Shown in pieces: positions 9,320-20,645 of a stretch of DNA of 64,000 bases. This stretch comes from Doryteuthis pealeii (Eukaryota; Mollusca; Cephalopoda; Myopsida; Loliginidae). The translations under genes were made by a program, and so were the position numbers. The first letter of the stretch is position 1. Each line of letters opens with the position of its first letter. The notes beneath the pieces are model-generated. The model ran no database searches. It saw only the letters and a list, made by a program, of their open reading frames with translations, and was not told the origin of the DNA. The stretch is from the NCBI GenBank assembly GCA_023376005.1, contig CM042152.1:89124187-89188186 (forward strand), read 5' to 3'.

Positions 9320-10141
9320 AAATTATTTCTTTTTCTCTAACTTCTTCTGTCTCCCAGGGAACAGTGTGTTTAGCTCTTAGTTTGGTTGGTACGCACTCTG
9401 CTGCTGCTTCTATGTGAGCACTAACAAAGTTCTCGTATTCCTCGTTTGGTGAGAGGCTTTCAGATGTCTCCTGGAGGATATCGAATTTATTTTTTACTGT
9501 GACAGCATAGCGATTGCATATATCGCTGTTTGCAAGTGTCGACCAATTGTATCGTACAGTTTTACTAGTTTGCTTTCTATTTCTACGCAAGCTTAGTCGT
9601 AATTTTGCAGTGACTATTCTGTGGTCAGAGGATACCCCTTCAAAGGAGGAATATGCCTCGCAGTTCATAGCACTATTTATCCATTTCTTGTTTATTAGGA
9701 TGTAGTCAAGTTGTGCTTTTGTTTTATTTGGGTGTGTGTATGTCCATAGTTTGCCCTTCCGTTTTTGAAATTTGGTGTTTAGGCAAACAAGCCTGTTCTC
9801 AAGGGAGAACTCAGCTAGGAGATCACCGTTCCTGTTTGAGGTGTTGTGTAAGCTGAATCTATTGTTTTCGTTTCTCCCTATCTGTGCATTCATGTCACCC
9901 CCAATGATCAGTACGTTATGTTTGGGGGTGTGTCGGCATAGGGAGGATAGCCCATTGTAAAATGTTTCAATGCTAGTTTCGTCGCTGACATTTGTAGGGC
10001 TGTAACATGAGACTATCGTCATGCAGGGATTGCCATTAAACGTAGCACTCAGGATTCTAGGTTGGATTTTTTCTATGCTGTTAAGTGATTTTAGTGCTCG
10101 AGGGCTGAGAAGCATTCCTACACCCCCTATAGCTCTGACTG
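9320..10141 (-). pseudogene. LINE APE-like endonuclease domain (N-terminally truncated)
   Basis: Open frame of about 265-270 codons. Recognisable endonuclease motifs: MLLSPRALKSL, CYSPTNVSDE, LIIGGDMNAQIG (metal-binding and catalytic Asp-Met-Asn), LDYILINKKW, and the C-terminal SSDHRIV (catalytic Asp-His). The first third of an AP-endonuclease fold is missing, including the metal-binding Glu, because the element is 5'-truncated. After EVREKEII a frameshift in an A/T run near 9320 separates it from the linker and RT. The linker between 9320 and 9230 stays readable in another frame (KKAAQLNKTNPAN), so only two small shifts broke the original ORF. Confidence 0.88.
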
Positions 10142-10142
<1 letters not shown>

Positions 10143-10181
<39 letters not shown>

Positions 10182-10490
10182 CTCGTGTTTGAATTTTATT
10201 CACTAGAATTTGCTTTATTCCGTCAACAGTTGATTTGGTTAATGCGTCCGTGGAACGAAAAAAAACACCAAAATAAGGTGAACTATTTAATTTTGTGAAT
10301 TAATTCTTCAAGATATACTTTCAAATTAATAATTTTGTTTCGCATTTTGAGAAATTCGTATAACATTGACCATTTCTATACTAACATGAGGGTTTAAAAG
10401 TAAATGTATCTAATGTGTCGAATATCAAACGGTAGCTTTCTGATGCGACCATCCCTTGACCCTTATTACTGCGCCCCCTCTCTGACTGTC

Positions 10491-10548
<58 letters not shown>

Positions 10549-11201
10549 CTCGTGTTTGAATTTTATTCACTAGAATTTGCTTTATTCCCGTCAACAGTTG
10601 ATTTGGTTAATGCGTCCGTGGAACGAAAAAAAAAAACAACAAAATAAGGTGAACTATTTAATTTTGTGAATTAATTCTTCAAGATATACTTTCAAATTAA
10701 TAATTTTGTTTCGCATTTTGAGAAATTCGTATAACATTGACCATTTCTATACTAACATGAGGGTTTAAAAGTAAATGTATCTAATGGGTGTCGAATATCA
10801 AACGGTAGCTTTCTGATGCGACCATCCCTTGACCCTTATTACTGCCGCCCTCTCTGACTGTCCTCTCTCTCTCTCTCTCTCTCTCTCTCCCCTCGTGTTT
10901 GAATTTTATTCACTAGAATTTGCTTTATTCCCGTCAACAGTTGATTTGGTTAATGCGTCCGTGGAACGAAAAAAAACAACAAAATAAGGTGAACTATTTA
11001 ATTTTGTGAATTAATTCTTCAAGATATACTTTCAAATTAATAATTTTGTTTCGCATTTTGAGAAATTCGTATAACATTGACCATTTCTATACTAACATGA
11101 GGGTTTAAAAGTAAATGTATCTAATGGGTGTCGAATATCAAACGGTAGCTTTCTGATGCGACCATCCCTTGACCCTTATTACTGCCGCCCCTCTCTGACT
11201 G

Positions 11202-11267
<66 letters not shown>

Positions 11268-11919
11268 GTGTTTGAATTTTATTCACTAGAATTTGCTTTA
11301 TTCCCGTCAACAGTTGATTTGGTTAATGCGTCCGTGGAACGAAAAAAAACAACAAAATAAGGTGAACTATTTAATTTTGTGAATTAATTCTTCAAGATAT
11401 ACTTTCAAATTAATAATTTTGTTTCGCATTTTGAGAAATTCGTATAACATTGACCATTTCTATACTAACATGAGGTTTAAAAGTAACTGTATCTAATGGG
11501 TGTCGAATATCAAACGGTAGCTTTCTGATGCGACCATCCCTTGACCCTTATTACTGCGCGCCCCCTCTGACTGTCCTCTCTCTCTCTCTCTCTCTCTCTT
11601 CTCTCCCCTCGTGTTTGAATTTTATTCACTAGAATTTGCTTTATTCCCGTCAACAGTTGATTTGGTTAATGCGTCCGTGGAACGAAAAAAAAAACAACAA
11701 AAATAAGGTGAACTATTTAATTTTGTGAATTAATTCTTCAAGATATACTTTCAAATTAATAATTTTGTTTCGCATTTTGAGAAATTCGTATAACATTGAC
11801 CATTTCTATACTAACATGAGGGTTTAAAAGTAAATGTATCTAATGGGTGTCGAATATCAAACGGTAGCTTTCTGATGCGACCATCCTTGACCCTTATTAC
11901 TGCCGCCCCCTCTCTGACT

Positions 11920-11953
<34 letters not shown>

Positions 11954-11977
11954 CTCGTGTTTGAATTTTATTCACTA

Positions 11978-11982
<5 letters not shown>
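10143..11982. repeat. Tandem array, five full units and a partial sixth, 343-373 bp each
   Basis: Units start with CCTCGTGTTTGAATTTTATT at 10181, 10548, 10891, 11264, 11607 and 11953. Each has a nearly identical core of about 310 bp (TTCCCGTCAACAGTTGATTT, TCAAGATATACTTTCAAATT, AACGGTAGCTTTCTGATGCG) ending CTCTGACTGTCC. A (CT)n stretch of variable length follows and accounts for the period differences. Unit identity by eye is very high, so the amplification is recent. The last unit stops at CACTAGAA and runs into (TA)n. Confidence 0.95.
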
Positions 11983-12033
<51 letters not shown>

Positions 12034-12049
12034 TATATTTTATGTGTAG

Positions 12050-12090
<41 letters not shown>
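11980..12090. repeat. (TA)n and mixed TATG/TG microsatellites
   Basis: Two long AT runs separated by TTTTATGTGTAGGTGTGTGT. Confidence 0.9.
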
Positions 12091-12092
<2 letters not shown>

Positions 12093-12439
12093 TATAATAT
12101 ATATTCTTTGGTATTTCGTATGAAGCATTAGGTGTGAAATATAAGAAACTCAATTTTTGAATGTTCTGTTTTATTTTGTTAAATTTTCAGAGATGTTTAA
12201 ACCCCTTCTTCAGAACTGATAGACTGACTGATCTAGTCTTTGTGGCATCTATATATACTCTTTGTAGATGGTATCATCTTTTGTGACCACATTGGGTGGT
12301 ATGGGGGCGGTTGCTCTCAGTGGGCCTCTTTCTTCTTTGTTGCCACTACTCATTTGTTTGTTTTGTGTGGAAACTACATTATTAACAGACATATATATAT
12401 GTAGTTTGCTATATTTATAAATAAAGAGTACTCAATTAT
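12091..12439. other. Hammerhead-like relic and unassigned sequence
   Basis: On the minus strand near 12215-12180, CTGAAGAAGGGG...CTCTGAAAA has the outline of a hammerhead core, but stems I and III are not convincing. The remainder is unassigned AT-rich DNA. Confidence 0.35.
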
Positions 12440-12735
12440 GGAGGTGTTTGTGGTGTAAGGGTTGTTGTTGTAGGGAATGAATACAGTGAACTGTCTTCAA
12501 ATCCTGGATGAGGCTGTTTGCATTTTACAAATAGTGCAAATACCATTGGGAAGGGTATGAACCAAATTACTCTCCCTCCAGCTGTAAGTAAATAGTAGGG
12601 CAGACTGGGCTCTTCAACATTGGTATGGCAACTTGCCTAGGAGCAGAAAAACTCTGTATTCAAACCTGTTAAACTCGAACATAAAAAATTGACTCTGTGT
12701 CCCATCCTGCTTGTATGGTTAAAGTTGGTAAATAT
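12440..12735 (+). repeat. tRNA-derived SINE (type 1), near full length
   Basis: A-box-like TGTGGTGTAAGGGTTG, B-box-like TCTTCAAATCCTGG, then TACCATTGGGAAGGGTATG, AGTAGGGCAGACTGGGCTCT and a 3' end GTGTCCCATCCTGCTTG. It ends in a short AT tail. Confidence 0.85.
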
Positions 12736-13065
12736 ATATTAGTGATAAAACATTTATAGATCAAAGAATAGCATAGATAAAAAGTCAATGGTACTTCATG
12801 TTACAAATTGGGAAGCCATTTTATAGCTGTAGCACGGCCTACTCATATATACGGCCTCACATGTTACAGAAGCAGGCAGAATTCTAACAGGCTGAATCAT
12901 TTTATAGTCAATTTATGTCCGTTTCAAAAAATCTTAAAGCACAAACATTTGGCTTGATGGAACCGTAAGTTCTAGAGAAATACTCTTTTTTCTGTAGTAT
13001 CATCACTATCATTGCCTACCATGACAAGGGAATACATTTCATATTGAAAAGGTTTAATCAGTAAT

Positions 13066-13573
13066 TTATGAGGAAGTGCGTCCTGGTGTCCTGCCTCAAG
13101 AGTTGCTGCCCAGTGACTATTAAAATAACGACTCAGCTCAGTCTATTCAAAACTATCCATCTTCATATCTATCTATCTATCTCAATTTGTTCATATTTAT
13201 CGATATTACTTTAAATACTTTAATAATTAATATTTTTTTTTATTCATGTTTGTTTAATGTCTTGTTTTTAGTTTAAATAAACAAGAATTACGACAAAAAA
13301 AGAAGCGACCCCCCCCCCAAATACATTTACTTGTCGAAAATATCTATCTATCTATCTCCATTTGTTCGTATCTATCTATATTATTTTGTTTATCTATCTA
13401 TCTATCTCAGTCTATTCAAAACTATATATCCATCTTCATATCTAAACAAGAATTACGAAAAATTACAATAAATAAACAAGAATTATGACGAGCTGGGATT
13501 GTTATTTTGATAGTCACTGGGTAGCGGTTTTTGAGGCGGGAGACCAGGAAGCACTTCCCCATAAATTACCGTT
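13066..13573. mobile_element. Long-TIR DNA element with GATA/TATC core, copy 1
   Basis: Terminal inverted repeats of about 75 bp: TTATGAGGAAGTGCGTCCTG at the left and its counterpart ending CACTTCCCCATAAATTA at the right. The TIRs also hold CAGTGACTATTAAAATAAC. The centre is itself palindromic and rich in (TATC)n, with a C-run at 13310. A second copy is at 19979-20479. No transposase. The target duplication (AAT or AATT) cannot be fixed because the edges are AT-rich. Confidence 0.8.
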
Positions 13574-13799
13574 TAATCTTTTCCTGATATAACCTGAAAT
13601 CATAGATAAATTGTTGGTGTGTTTGTTTTATATAACTGCATAATTTTTAAAACTTTTTTTGTTAGTTTGTTTACCATCATTTATTACCTTTCTGAAGAAA
13701 AAAAACAAGTTTGTATATTTTTAACATTTTTTCGAAATAGACATAAATTGACTATAAAACCAATCGGCCAGTTAGGATTCTGCCTGCTTATGTGATATA

Positions 13800-14080
13800 T
13801 GGGGCCGTACATATTAGTGGGCTGTGGGTGTAGTTGAAACTAGTTTTACAATGGAGATTCCTTGTGGCATAAAGTTTTATCCTTTCTTGAAGTAGAAAGA
13901 CGCAGTATCAGTTTTAATCTTTGTTCTTAAAGAGTTGTTTAATCCTCATCTGTTGGTTTGTCCTTCTCCAGCAAATAATTCTAGGACAATTTTATCAATG
14001 CCTTTAAATAGTAAATTAAACACATGTTTGGGCATTTTTGATTGGTCGATTCATCTATTGCTGTTTTGGAACAGTTAATA
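13800..14080 (-). repeat. Dispersed repeat family B
   Basis: Reverse-complement match to 38860-39020: CTGTTTTGGAACAG, AACACATGTTTGGGCATTTT and CAATGGAGATTCCTTGTGGC. No coding potential. The related copy is part of a tandem array at 38943-39335. Confidence 0.7.
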
Positions 14081-14264
14081 AATAAGTTGTTATTTTCAAC
14101 ACACCTTATACATAAAAATAATCCAACACTTCATTATTGTGTCTATGTTATTTTTAAAAAATTGTCTCTCTCTCTCTCTATATATATATATGTAAAATGA
14201 ATGGAAGTGAATCCGACAGTGTGAAATAAATATTTTAGAAAAAACAAACTCATGATGTTAAAAT

Positions 14265-14319
14265 TCGCTGACAGAAATCTGTTTCGACCCTTTATTGAAG
14301 TGGTCTTCATCAAGAGCGA
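14265..14319 (-). ncRNA. Hammerhead-like ribozyme, variant core (left arm)
   Basis: Mirror of 14815-14869: stem I TCGCT / AGCGA, core CTTGATGA, stem II GACC / GGTC with a long loop, GAAAC, stem III ACAG / CTGT and a GUC cleavage triplet. One extra T in the CUGANGA core makes activity doubtful. Confidence 0.45.
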
Positions 14320-14814
14320 GATGTGTTGATAGAGAGACGGTATGAGTGGACCGTTATAAGACGAAAGTGGTACAGATGAAGCGTTCAATTTTATAGCCAG
14401 AATTTAAAAAAAAAAATTTTTTTAATTTTTAAAAAAATTTTGAAAATGCATATTCTGTTTTGAAAATAAAATAAAATAAATTTTATTTTATTTTATTAAA
14501 TCAGAAGCATTATAGTCCACAAATCTGCAGTGCTGGGATTTCTGAACTTTTTGATACTTTCTTATACATTTTTATACATATTTACATCAAACTCTTTTGA
14601 GTTTTCTTTGTGGACTATAATGCTTCTGATTTAATAAAATAAAATAAAATTTATTTTATTTTATTTTCAAAACAAAATATGCATTTTCAAAATTGAAAAA
14701 AAATCTTTTTTAAAATTATTTTTTTAAAAATTCCGGCTATAAAATTGAACGCTTCATCTGTACTACCTTCATCTTATAACAGTCCACTCATACCGTCTCT
14801 CTATCATACACAAC

Positions 14815-14869
14815 TCGCTCTTGATGAAGACCACTTCACTAAAGGGTCGAAACAGATTTCTGTCAGCGA
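14815..14869 (+). ncRNA. Hammerhead-like ribozyme, variant core (right arm)
   Basis: Stem I TCGCT (14815-14819) pairs with AGCGA (14865-14869). Core CTTGATGA at 14820-14827. Stem II GACC (14829-14832) with GGTC (14845-14848). GAA at 14849-14851. Stem III ACAG / CTGT (14852-14855, 14860-14863). Cleavage is predicted after C14864. All parts of a type I hammerhead are there, except that the core has an inserted T and an unpaired A precedes stem II. Confidence 0.45.
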
Positions 14870-14904
14870 ATTTTAACATCATGTGTTTGTTTTTTCTAAA
14901 ACAT

Positions 14905-16035
14905 ATATATATATGTAAAAGAAATGATTTACTGGTAAAAGTATTGGGTTGGTCTCAGTATTTAGTTGGTATAAGTGTTACTCGGATAACATTTCAAAAT
15001 AATCCAACAGCGTTCATTAGCTGCAAAACTGTTTTCAATGGTCATAATTACAACATGAACTCTCGCTGTTAGCTGTAATTAATCGATATTTTGATTAATT
15101 CAGTGGATTTAACCTTGAAGATCCTTATGGTGAAACTGGAGTAGGTTATTTCTGTACACACTATAACATATATATAATCTTTGCAGTTTACTAAGAATGA
15201 CTATATATCTTTTTGAATCACTGATACTTTTTGGTAGTTATGGTAGTTGGAAACAGGTATTTGCATTGTCTGCCCTTTTCAAATTTAAAATGAGTTAGTA
15301 TGATTCATTGCACCAAATTATTTTCCTAAAAACTCTCGAGTTAATCATATTTACTGCTGCATGAATAAATATTAATGAAACAAATAACTTAGAGAACTAA
15401 TAGGTGGAAGTAATCCGCATTGATTACATTATTTTTTTAAATACAACAATAACTGAGGCATACAAAAACTGCTGATATATTGATAAGATACAAGTTTAAA
15501 TTAAATACCTATTTTCATATTCTTTATGAAGTTTGGTTTGGTTTGGTTTGTTTTAATCAGTGTGGGGTGGTGGGTGGCTCACAGTCAAGTCTGACGCAAG
15601 GTTCCAATCGACAGTCTAAACACTCCCAACTGTATCATGCTCCAAAATCCAGTATCCAAAATTACTTCTTTGTCCCGCTCGTCTCGACAACAAAATACTA
15701 CTGCAGTCATTCTCCCTGGTCTGTGAGAATAAGTTCTTTTAAATACACCTCAATTTCACCACATCCGGGCTTCTCACTCATAATTGTCCTGCAGCACGGC
15801 TCGACCACCTACATCCGGGCCACTATGCTATTTTTTATTTCACTGATCGTCCACAGCTCTCACATTATGAAGGAAGCGGGTTCGACTCTAGGTCAGTCCT
15901 ACATGCCAAGCAAAGCCTAGCCCGCTTCCTTCACTAGAAATAGTTGCTAGATCTAGCCACACTAAAGAGACATGAAACATTGAAACACATTGTCTGTGGA
16001 TGACTAATTGATATATATATATATATATATATATA
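14905..16035. other. No gene recognised
   Basis: AT-rich sequence with a 146-codon open frame (15480-15920) that has no recognisable domain and a composition unlike a protein. A (TA)n run lies at 16011-16036. Confidence 0.5.
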
Positions 16036-16556
16036 TGCATGTTGAATTAAACAAAAGACACATCTCCTATTTAACAATTTTAATTGTGATCTTTTCCAGT
16101 TTATATTTTCGAGATAATAGCTCCATTTCACAACCTCTAAAATTACAGTCATGCCCCCACTCTATTTACCAAAATATTCTAACTGAAAATACACACATTC
16201 TGTACAAAGAAAAAAATAAACAAAAACTCCAAATACTAGAAGCTTTATACATAAAATAATACAAACCATCCTTTAAAAAAATTAATTTCCAATGCTGTAC
16301 ACACATTTTAAAATGCCTATAGCACCTTTCCCATCAATTCTTCTCCTTCCAGCCTCCACATTAATATAATTGGAAAAAACTGGAACACATCACCCCTGAT
16401 GATGGCACTTCGAAGTGCCGAAGGTACTCGGGACCTGAACTTTGGTGGACCAGTCCATGAATTTCACCCAAATATTAAAAAGTTGGCCAGAAAACTCGAA
16501 AAGATCACAAATAAAATTGTTAAACAGGAGATGCGTCGTTTGTTTAGTTCAACATG
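16036..16556. mobile_element. Inverted-repeat element with hammerhead-like hairpin
   Basis: CATGTTGAATTAAACAAAAG (16038) is mirrored by CGTTTGTTTAGTTCAACATG (ending about 16556), with arms of about 60 bp. The interior has CTGATGA at 16396, a perfect GGCACT/AGTGCC hairpin with loop TCGA, and CGAAGG, but A15.1 is replaced by G and stem I does not pair. I read it as a decayed hammerhead family member flanked by (TA)n. Confidence 0.6.
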
Positions 16557-16569
16557 AATAAATGACAAA

Positions 16570-16841
16570 ATGCTGCCAAATACACATATATATACATATA
16601 TATTGGCTGAATCTTTCTTGTGTGTATGTATATATAATATATATTAATATATATATATATATATATTGGCTGGAATCTTTCTTGTAATAGTGTTTTACTA
16701 AAGCCTTCAGACTTTTATTGATTTCTTTTGTATTCACACATGACTATGAATATTTGCTTTAACTTCCAGTAGAAATTGTCCAAAAGTTTCTTCCTGGCTG
16801 CTATAAATGCTTATATATACACATATATATATATCACACAC

Positions 16842-16895
<54 letters not shown>
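16570..16895. repeat. (TA)n and (CACATATA)n microsatellites
   Basis: Several AT runs (16591-16610, 16629-16665, 16812-16892) with a short duplicated TTGGCTGAATCTTTCTTG block between them. Confidence 0.85.
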
Positions 16896-16949
16896 AGTAA
16901 ACAGACAAGGATGTGTTTGATATGGTCTTAGCCGACAATTTTTGGCAGA

Positions 16950-17158
16950 ATATGTGCTTAATTGAAATCATACCTAATTTTGAAAATTAATTAATTGATA
17001 ATTAATGAATTAGGCGGGCATACCTGTTCAAATGTAAGATTGACTTTTTCTCGATTTGTTTAGCCTAACATTTGAAGAGGTATGCCCGCCTAATTCATTA
17101 ATTATCAATTAATTAATTTTCAAAATTAGGTATGACTTTAAATAGCACATATTCTCCC
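16950..17158. mobile_element. Fold-back element, arms about 87 bp
   Basis: Arms at 16950-17036 and 17072-17158 hold ATGAATTAGGCGGGCATACC and its complement. The loop holds TTTTTCTCGATTTGTTTAGC. The same loop and arm motifs follow the hammerhead at 41490-41531 (about 41532-41660), which links this element to the ribozyme family although its own ribozyme is missing. Confidence 0.75.
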
Positions 17159-17160
17159 AA

Positions 17161-17162
<2 letters not shown>

Positions 17163-17209
<47 letters not shown>

Positions 17210-17345
17210 GAGTTAAGAGTAAGGAAATGAATCCGACGGTATATGTATAGATAAAAGGGTATGAAAACAAAATGTTAAAATGAATATATTCTTATATCCT
17301 TTTTCACTGCTAATATTGACAATATTTTGATTTATAAAAAATCAT
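17163..17345. repeat. (TA)n plus half of a hammerhead-related element
   Basis: (TA)n to about 17210, then GGAAATGAATCCGACGGTAT and ATAGATAAAAGGGTATGAAA as at 29552. On the minus strand near 17340-17290, GCTCTGATCATGATTTT...AAATCAAAATATTG is a decayed version of the ribozyme at 29663-29711 (core G changed to C). Confidence 0.6.
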
Positions 17346-17700
17346 GATCAGAGCATAATGATAATTAGGTCCGTTTTTAGGTGTAAATGTTTTTAATCCG
17401 GACTCATTGAGAGAGAAGAAAAAAATAATTTAAATTCAAACCGGAAACATTGTTTTGCCAAAAAGCGTGTAAGCCATGCCATCTCTTCGTGTCGCTGCGT
17501 GTTTCGCGTAACATCATGTACATGTCACTACTATGTATTTCTTCGTGTAACAGTTTTTGAAAGAAAAGAGAATACTTCAAATTCAAAAATAGAAAAATTT
17601 CTCTTTTCAAAAAAGAAAGTTTTAACCATTCATGGTTGGTTAGTAACGGATTTTTTCAGAAAAGAAATGCTTTTTGGAAAAACAATGTTAACCTTTTTTA

Positions 17701-17701
17701 T

Positions 17702-17742
<41 letters not shown>

Positions 17743-17755
17743 ATATATATATATA
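17701..17755. repeat. (TC)n/(TA)n microsatellite
   Basis: TC run followed by an AT run. Confidence 0.9.
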
Positions 17756-17974
17756 GCTTATAAGCTTAACATTGTCTGGAAGAAGTGTACATATTTTGAA
17801 ATTACCAAATCAATAGTTGTCTCATTAATAATAGGATTATTAACCAAACATCCAAAAGATGTTTATTCAAAGTAAATTCTGAGCAAATATAACGGCAAAT
17901 TCTGTAATTTAAATATATATTTGAAAATAATCACAGGTTAAAATGGGAAATTTGTTTTTGTCTTGTTTTATTTC

Positions 17975-18300
17975 TTTATTTGGATTTTTCGGACTATTGT
18001 CCATCTCATTCTTATCTGTACAACGTTTCGACAATGTGCCTTCGGCCTTCTTCAGGTATTTTTTGTCAGACTATATTTGTAAAGGTTCCTGAGTCTGATA
18101 AAAATTACCTGAAGAAGGCCAGAGAGCACATCGACCAACGTGTATAACAATAAAGATGAGGACAATAGTCCGAATAATCCAAATAATACTATTATCAAGC
18201 CTCATCTCGAAAATTCAGAGAAATAGTGTAAATAACAAAAAATGATGAAGACAATAGTCGAATAATCCAAATAATCCAAATTATAGCCTCATCTCGAAAA
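17975..18300. repeat. Inverted pair of hammerhead-related repeats
   Basis: A minus-strand copy (17980-18065, containing GGCCTTCTTCAG) faces a plus-strand copy (18100-18190, CCTGAAGAAGGCC...). A third tail copy sits at 18230-18300. Hairpin plus GAAAC-type sequence is present, but stem I and III pairing is not. Confidence 0.65.
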
Positions 18301-18655
18301 TTCAAAGAAGTTGTTTTTTACTTTGTTTGTCGAACTGCATAAATGAATATTCTTGAAAGTATATCAAATGACATTATATATTTATAATAATTTATAATAA
18401 TCGATTGATGAAGTTGGTAAGTTAAACTTCAAGTTTCATTGATGCATGAAGCCATCCCTTGGCATGCATGAGCCTATCAGTCTTGAAATTTAACCAGTCA
18501 TATAACAATATTACTGATGACAGCTAAAGTTGAAATCAGTTGGGATTAATAAACCTATGATTTTACAAACGTTTACGTATCCATTCCTGATATATAATAT
18601 ATTCATATCTATCTATCAATCAATCAATCATCATCATCTATCTTTATTATCTCTG
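18301..18655. other. No gene recognised
   Basis: AT-rich. CTATCTATCAATCAATCAAT microsatellite near 18608. Nothing else seen. Confidence 0.6.
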
Positions 18656-18677
18656 TGTTGTTGTTGTTTTAATTAAT

Positions 18678-19150
18678 ATAATAATAATAATAATAATAAT
18701 GAGTCTCTTTTGCACTTTTTGGAAGGTCGCGTCTTCCAGAGGAGATATGTGACGATCGACTGGAGGTATCACTGTTTCGTATCTTGTGACCGGCGGAATG
18801 GTGGCACATTAGACCAATTCTGGATGTGGTGACACACATTGCAGGGAAATTCCCATCTACATTTGGTTGTTCATGACAATGAAGATGTTGCCACTCTGCA
18901 GTCCTGTTTAACTCATTATTGAGCTGCTTAGCTCCTGTGCGGCAAGCGTCTCGCTAACCCTGTCGGTTAGAGGCCAGATCTTTCACGCTTGAAAGTGTGA
19001 TGTTACATTTCTTTAGCATTGTCATAATATGGTTTTTGAACCGCTTTTTTTTGGGGGCTCCTGTCCTCCGCATGCAATCTGTGAGTTCACTGTAAAGTAC
19101 TTTACGGGGAAGTCTGTCTGCAGCATGCGGATGGTGTCATCGCAGAATAT
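18678..19150 (-). pseudogene. LINE C-terminal fragment with Cys/His motif and (ATT)n tail
   Basis: Minus-strand reading shows KKRFKNHIMTMLKKCNI and VKDLASNR, then a different frame with CRTGAKQLN, a HLHCHEQ block and TSRIGLMCHHS. This order, a basic K-K-R-(F/Y)-K-(N/D) block followed by a short Cys/His segment with SRIGLxxH, is the usual C-terminus of many invertebrate LINE ORF2 proteins and may bind nucleic acid. Frameshifts separate the blocks. The 3' end is an (ATT)n run at 18678-18700. The rest of the LINE is absent, as expected of a 5'-truncated insertion. Confidence 0.7.
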
Positions 19151-19978
19151 AAAAAAAGACAAATGAATATCTTAAAATTTCTCGAACATGGTGCAGACTA
19201 AAAAAATCATAGATTAAGATGTGGGTAACAATTTCACACCTGAGAAGGAAGGTTCGATCTATTTGCTTTGGCAGAAATGATTTGTTTTTTTTTTGCCAGA
19301 CACAAAATTACTACTTGATTACATTACCTGACTTGAAGGCATTTCACTTGGACAGAACTGAGATGAAAATGAAACACTCACCTAGAAGAAAAAAAAAACA
19401 CATTTTCAAAAAGTAATTAACTATGAATTAAGTGGACAAGTCTCATTATAATGAAAATTCTATTGCCTATTTACAAAACAAATTATGCAAAGAAATGTCT
19501 ATGTGGGTGGGCATAAGTGTACAGAAATGAGAATAAACAGTCAAACAATAATTAGTCATGTTTAAAAACCAAGGCTTGCCTTGTGGCTAAAACAGTTGCA
19601 TTTTAATGGTGTCAGAGAGTACAGTACAAGGTGAATTTATTGTGTGGCAAATTTACTGTTTGTAAATTCACCATATCAGATTAATTGCTCTTATGATATG
19701 GGGTTTCCCTAACAAAATATAACAAACTATATTATATATAAATTATGCTCTACAACAACAAGCAATTTTGAAGATGATATTTAACTGAACTCCTTGCAGA
19801 GCAGCAGCAGCATGTATTAGTTTTTTTTTTGTTTTTTTAAAATATTTGATCATGTATATATGTCTTGCTCTTTCAAGATGAAAATATTAAAATATAAACA
19901 ACATTAATGTGCTCTATGAAACGACAAAAATAGGTGACATAATATTATATCTTGAAACAATGAAAACATATAAAGCTA
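19151..19978. other. No gene recognised
   Basis: AT-rich unique-looking sequence with only short random open frames. Confidence 0.6.
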
Positions 19979-20479
19979 ATTATGAGGAAGTGCGTCCCGG
20001 TCTCCTGCCTCAAAAATTGCTACCCAGTGACTATCAAAATAACAACCCCAGCTCGTTGTAATTCTTGTTTATTTATCGTAATTTGTCATAATTCTTGTTT
20101 AGATATGAAGATGGATATATATGAATAGACTGAGATAGATAGATAGATAGATAAACAAACAAAATGATATAGATAGATATGAACAAATGGAGATAGATAG
20201 ATATTTTCGACAAGTAAATGTATTTGTGTGTGTGTGGGGGGTCGCTTCTTTTTTTGTCGTAATTCTTGTTTATTTAAACTAAAAACAAGACATTAAACAG
20301 ACATGAATAAAAAAAATCTTAGTATTTAAAGTAATATAGATAAATATGAACAAATTGAGATAGATAGATAGATGGATATGAAGATGGATAGTTTTGAATA
20401 GACTGAGATGGGTCATTATTTTAATAGTCAACGGGTAGCAATTTTTGAGGCAGGAGATGGGGATGCACTTCCTCATAAA
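19979..20479. mobile_element. Long-TIR DNA element with GATA core, copy 2
   Basis: Same element as 13066-13573, in the opposite core orientation: TTATGAGGAAGTGCGTCCCG at the left and GCACTTCCTCATAAATTA at the right, with (GATA)n in the middle and GGGGGGTCGCTTC near 20240. Confidence 0.8.
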
Positions 20480-20645
20480 TTATCCATATAAAAGTAAAAA
20501 TTGGATATATTTTTATTGATAAACTCAAAAACCCCAATAAACGGCAACTGGAAATGTGGCCCCAATTCTCTTTGGAATCCTGAGGTGTATAGAGTTACCC
20601 CTTAAACATTATTACTCTCAGATTTGCCCTAGCACAGGGTAGTGG

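Larger units (their letters stand above)
7455..10141 (-). mobile_element. RTE-like non-LTR retrotransposon (LINE), 5'-truncated
   Basis: One LINE insertion on the minus strand. Order: APE-type endonuclease (about 10141-9320), a linker with two frameshifts, then reverse transcriptase and C-terminal part (about 9230-7463). The stop codon TGA lies inside a (ATG)n/(TGA)n tail at 7455-7466, so there is practically no 3' UTR; RTE-clade elements are known for short 3' UTRs with simple-repeat tails. The 5' side is cut just before the endonuclease GGVG block, where a (CT)n array begins, so the endonuclease N-terminus is missing. Too damaged to move by itself, but the long open frame suggests a fairly recent copy. 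Confidence 0.85.
14198..14903. mobile_element. Large fold-back element with a hammerhead-like motif in each arm
   Basis: Arms of nearly 290 bp (about 14238-14523 and 14606-14903) are reverse complements around a loop of about 80 bp. Both arms hold TAAAATAAAATAAAATTTAT-type runs and the same hammerhead-like block. The left edge is AATGGAAGTGAATCCGACAG next to (TA)n, a terminal motif shared with other elements in the window. No coding sequence. Confidence 0.85.

Noticed and set aside
10181..11982. Ribozyme or gene in the 343-373-bp array units (TTCTGATGCGACC)
   Set aside because: The core lacks the needed A9 and GAAA, and no open frame is shared by the units.
15480..15920. 146-codon open frame as a host gene
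   Set aside because: No domain, no known motif, no codon pattern or splice context that I could recognise.
18045..18130. Hammerheads in the GTTGTACAGATAAC tail family
   Set aside because: Core and stem II look right (CTGAAGA, GGCC/GGCC, GAAAC), but I found no stem I partner, so they are listed only as related hairpins.
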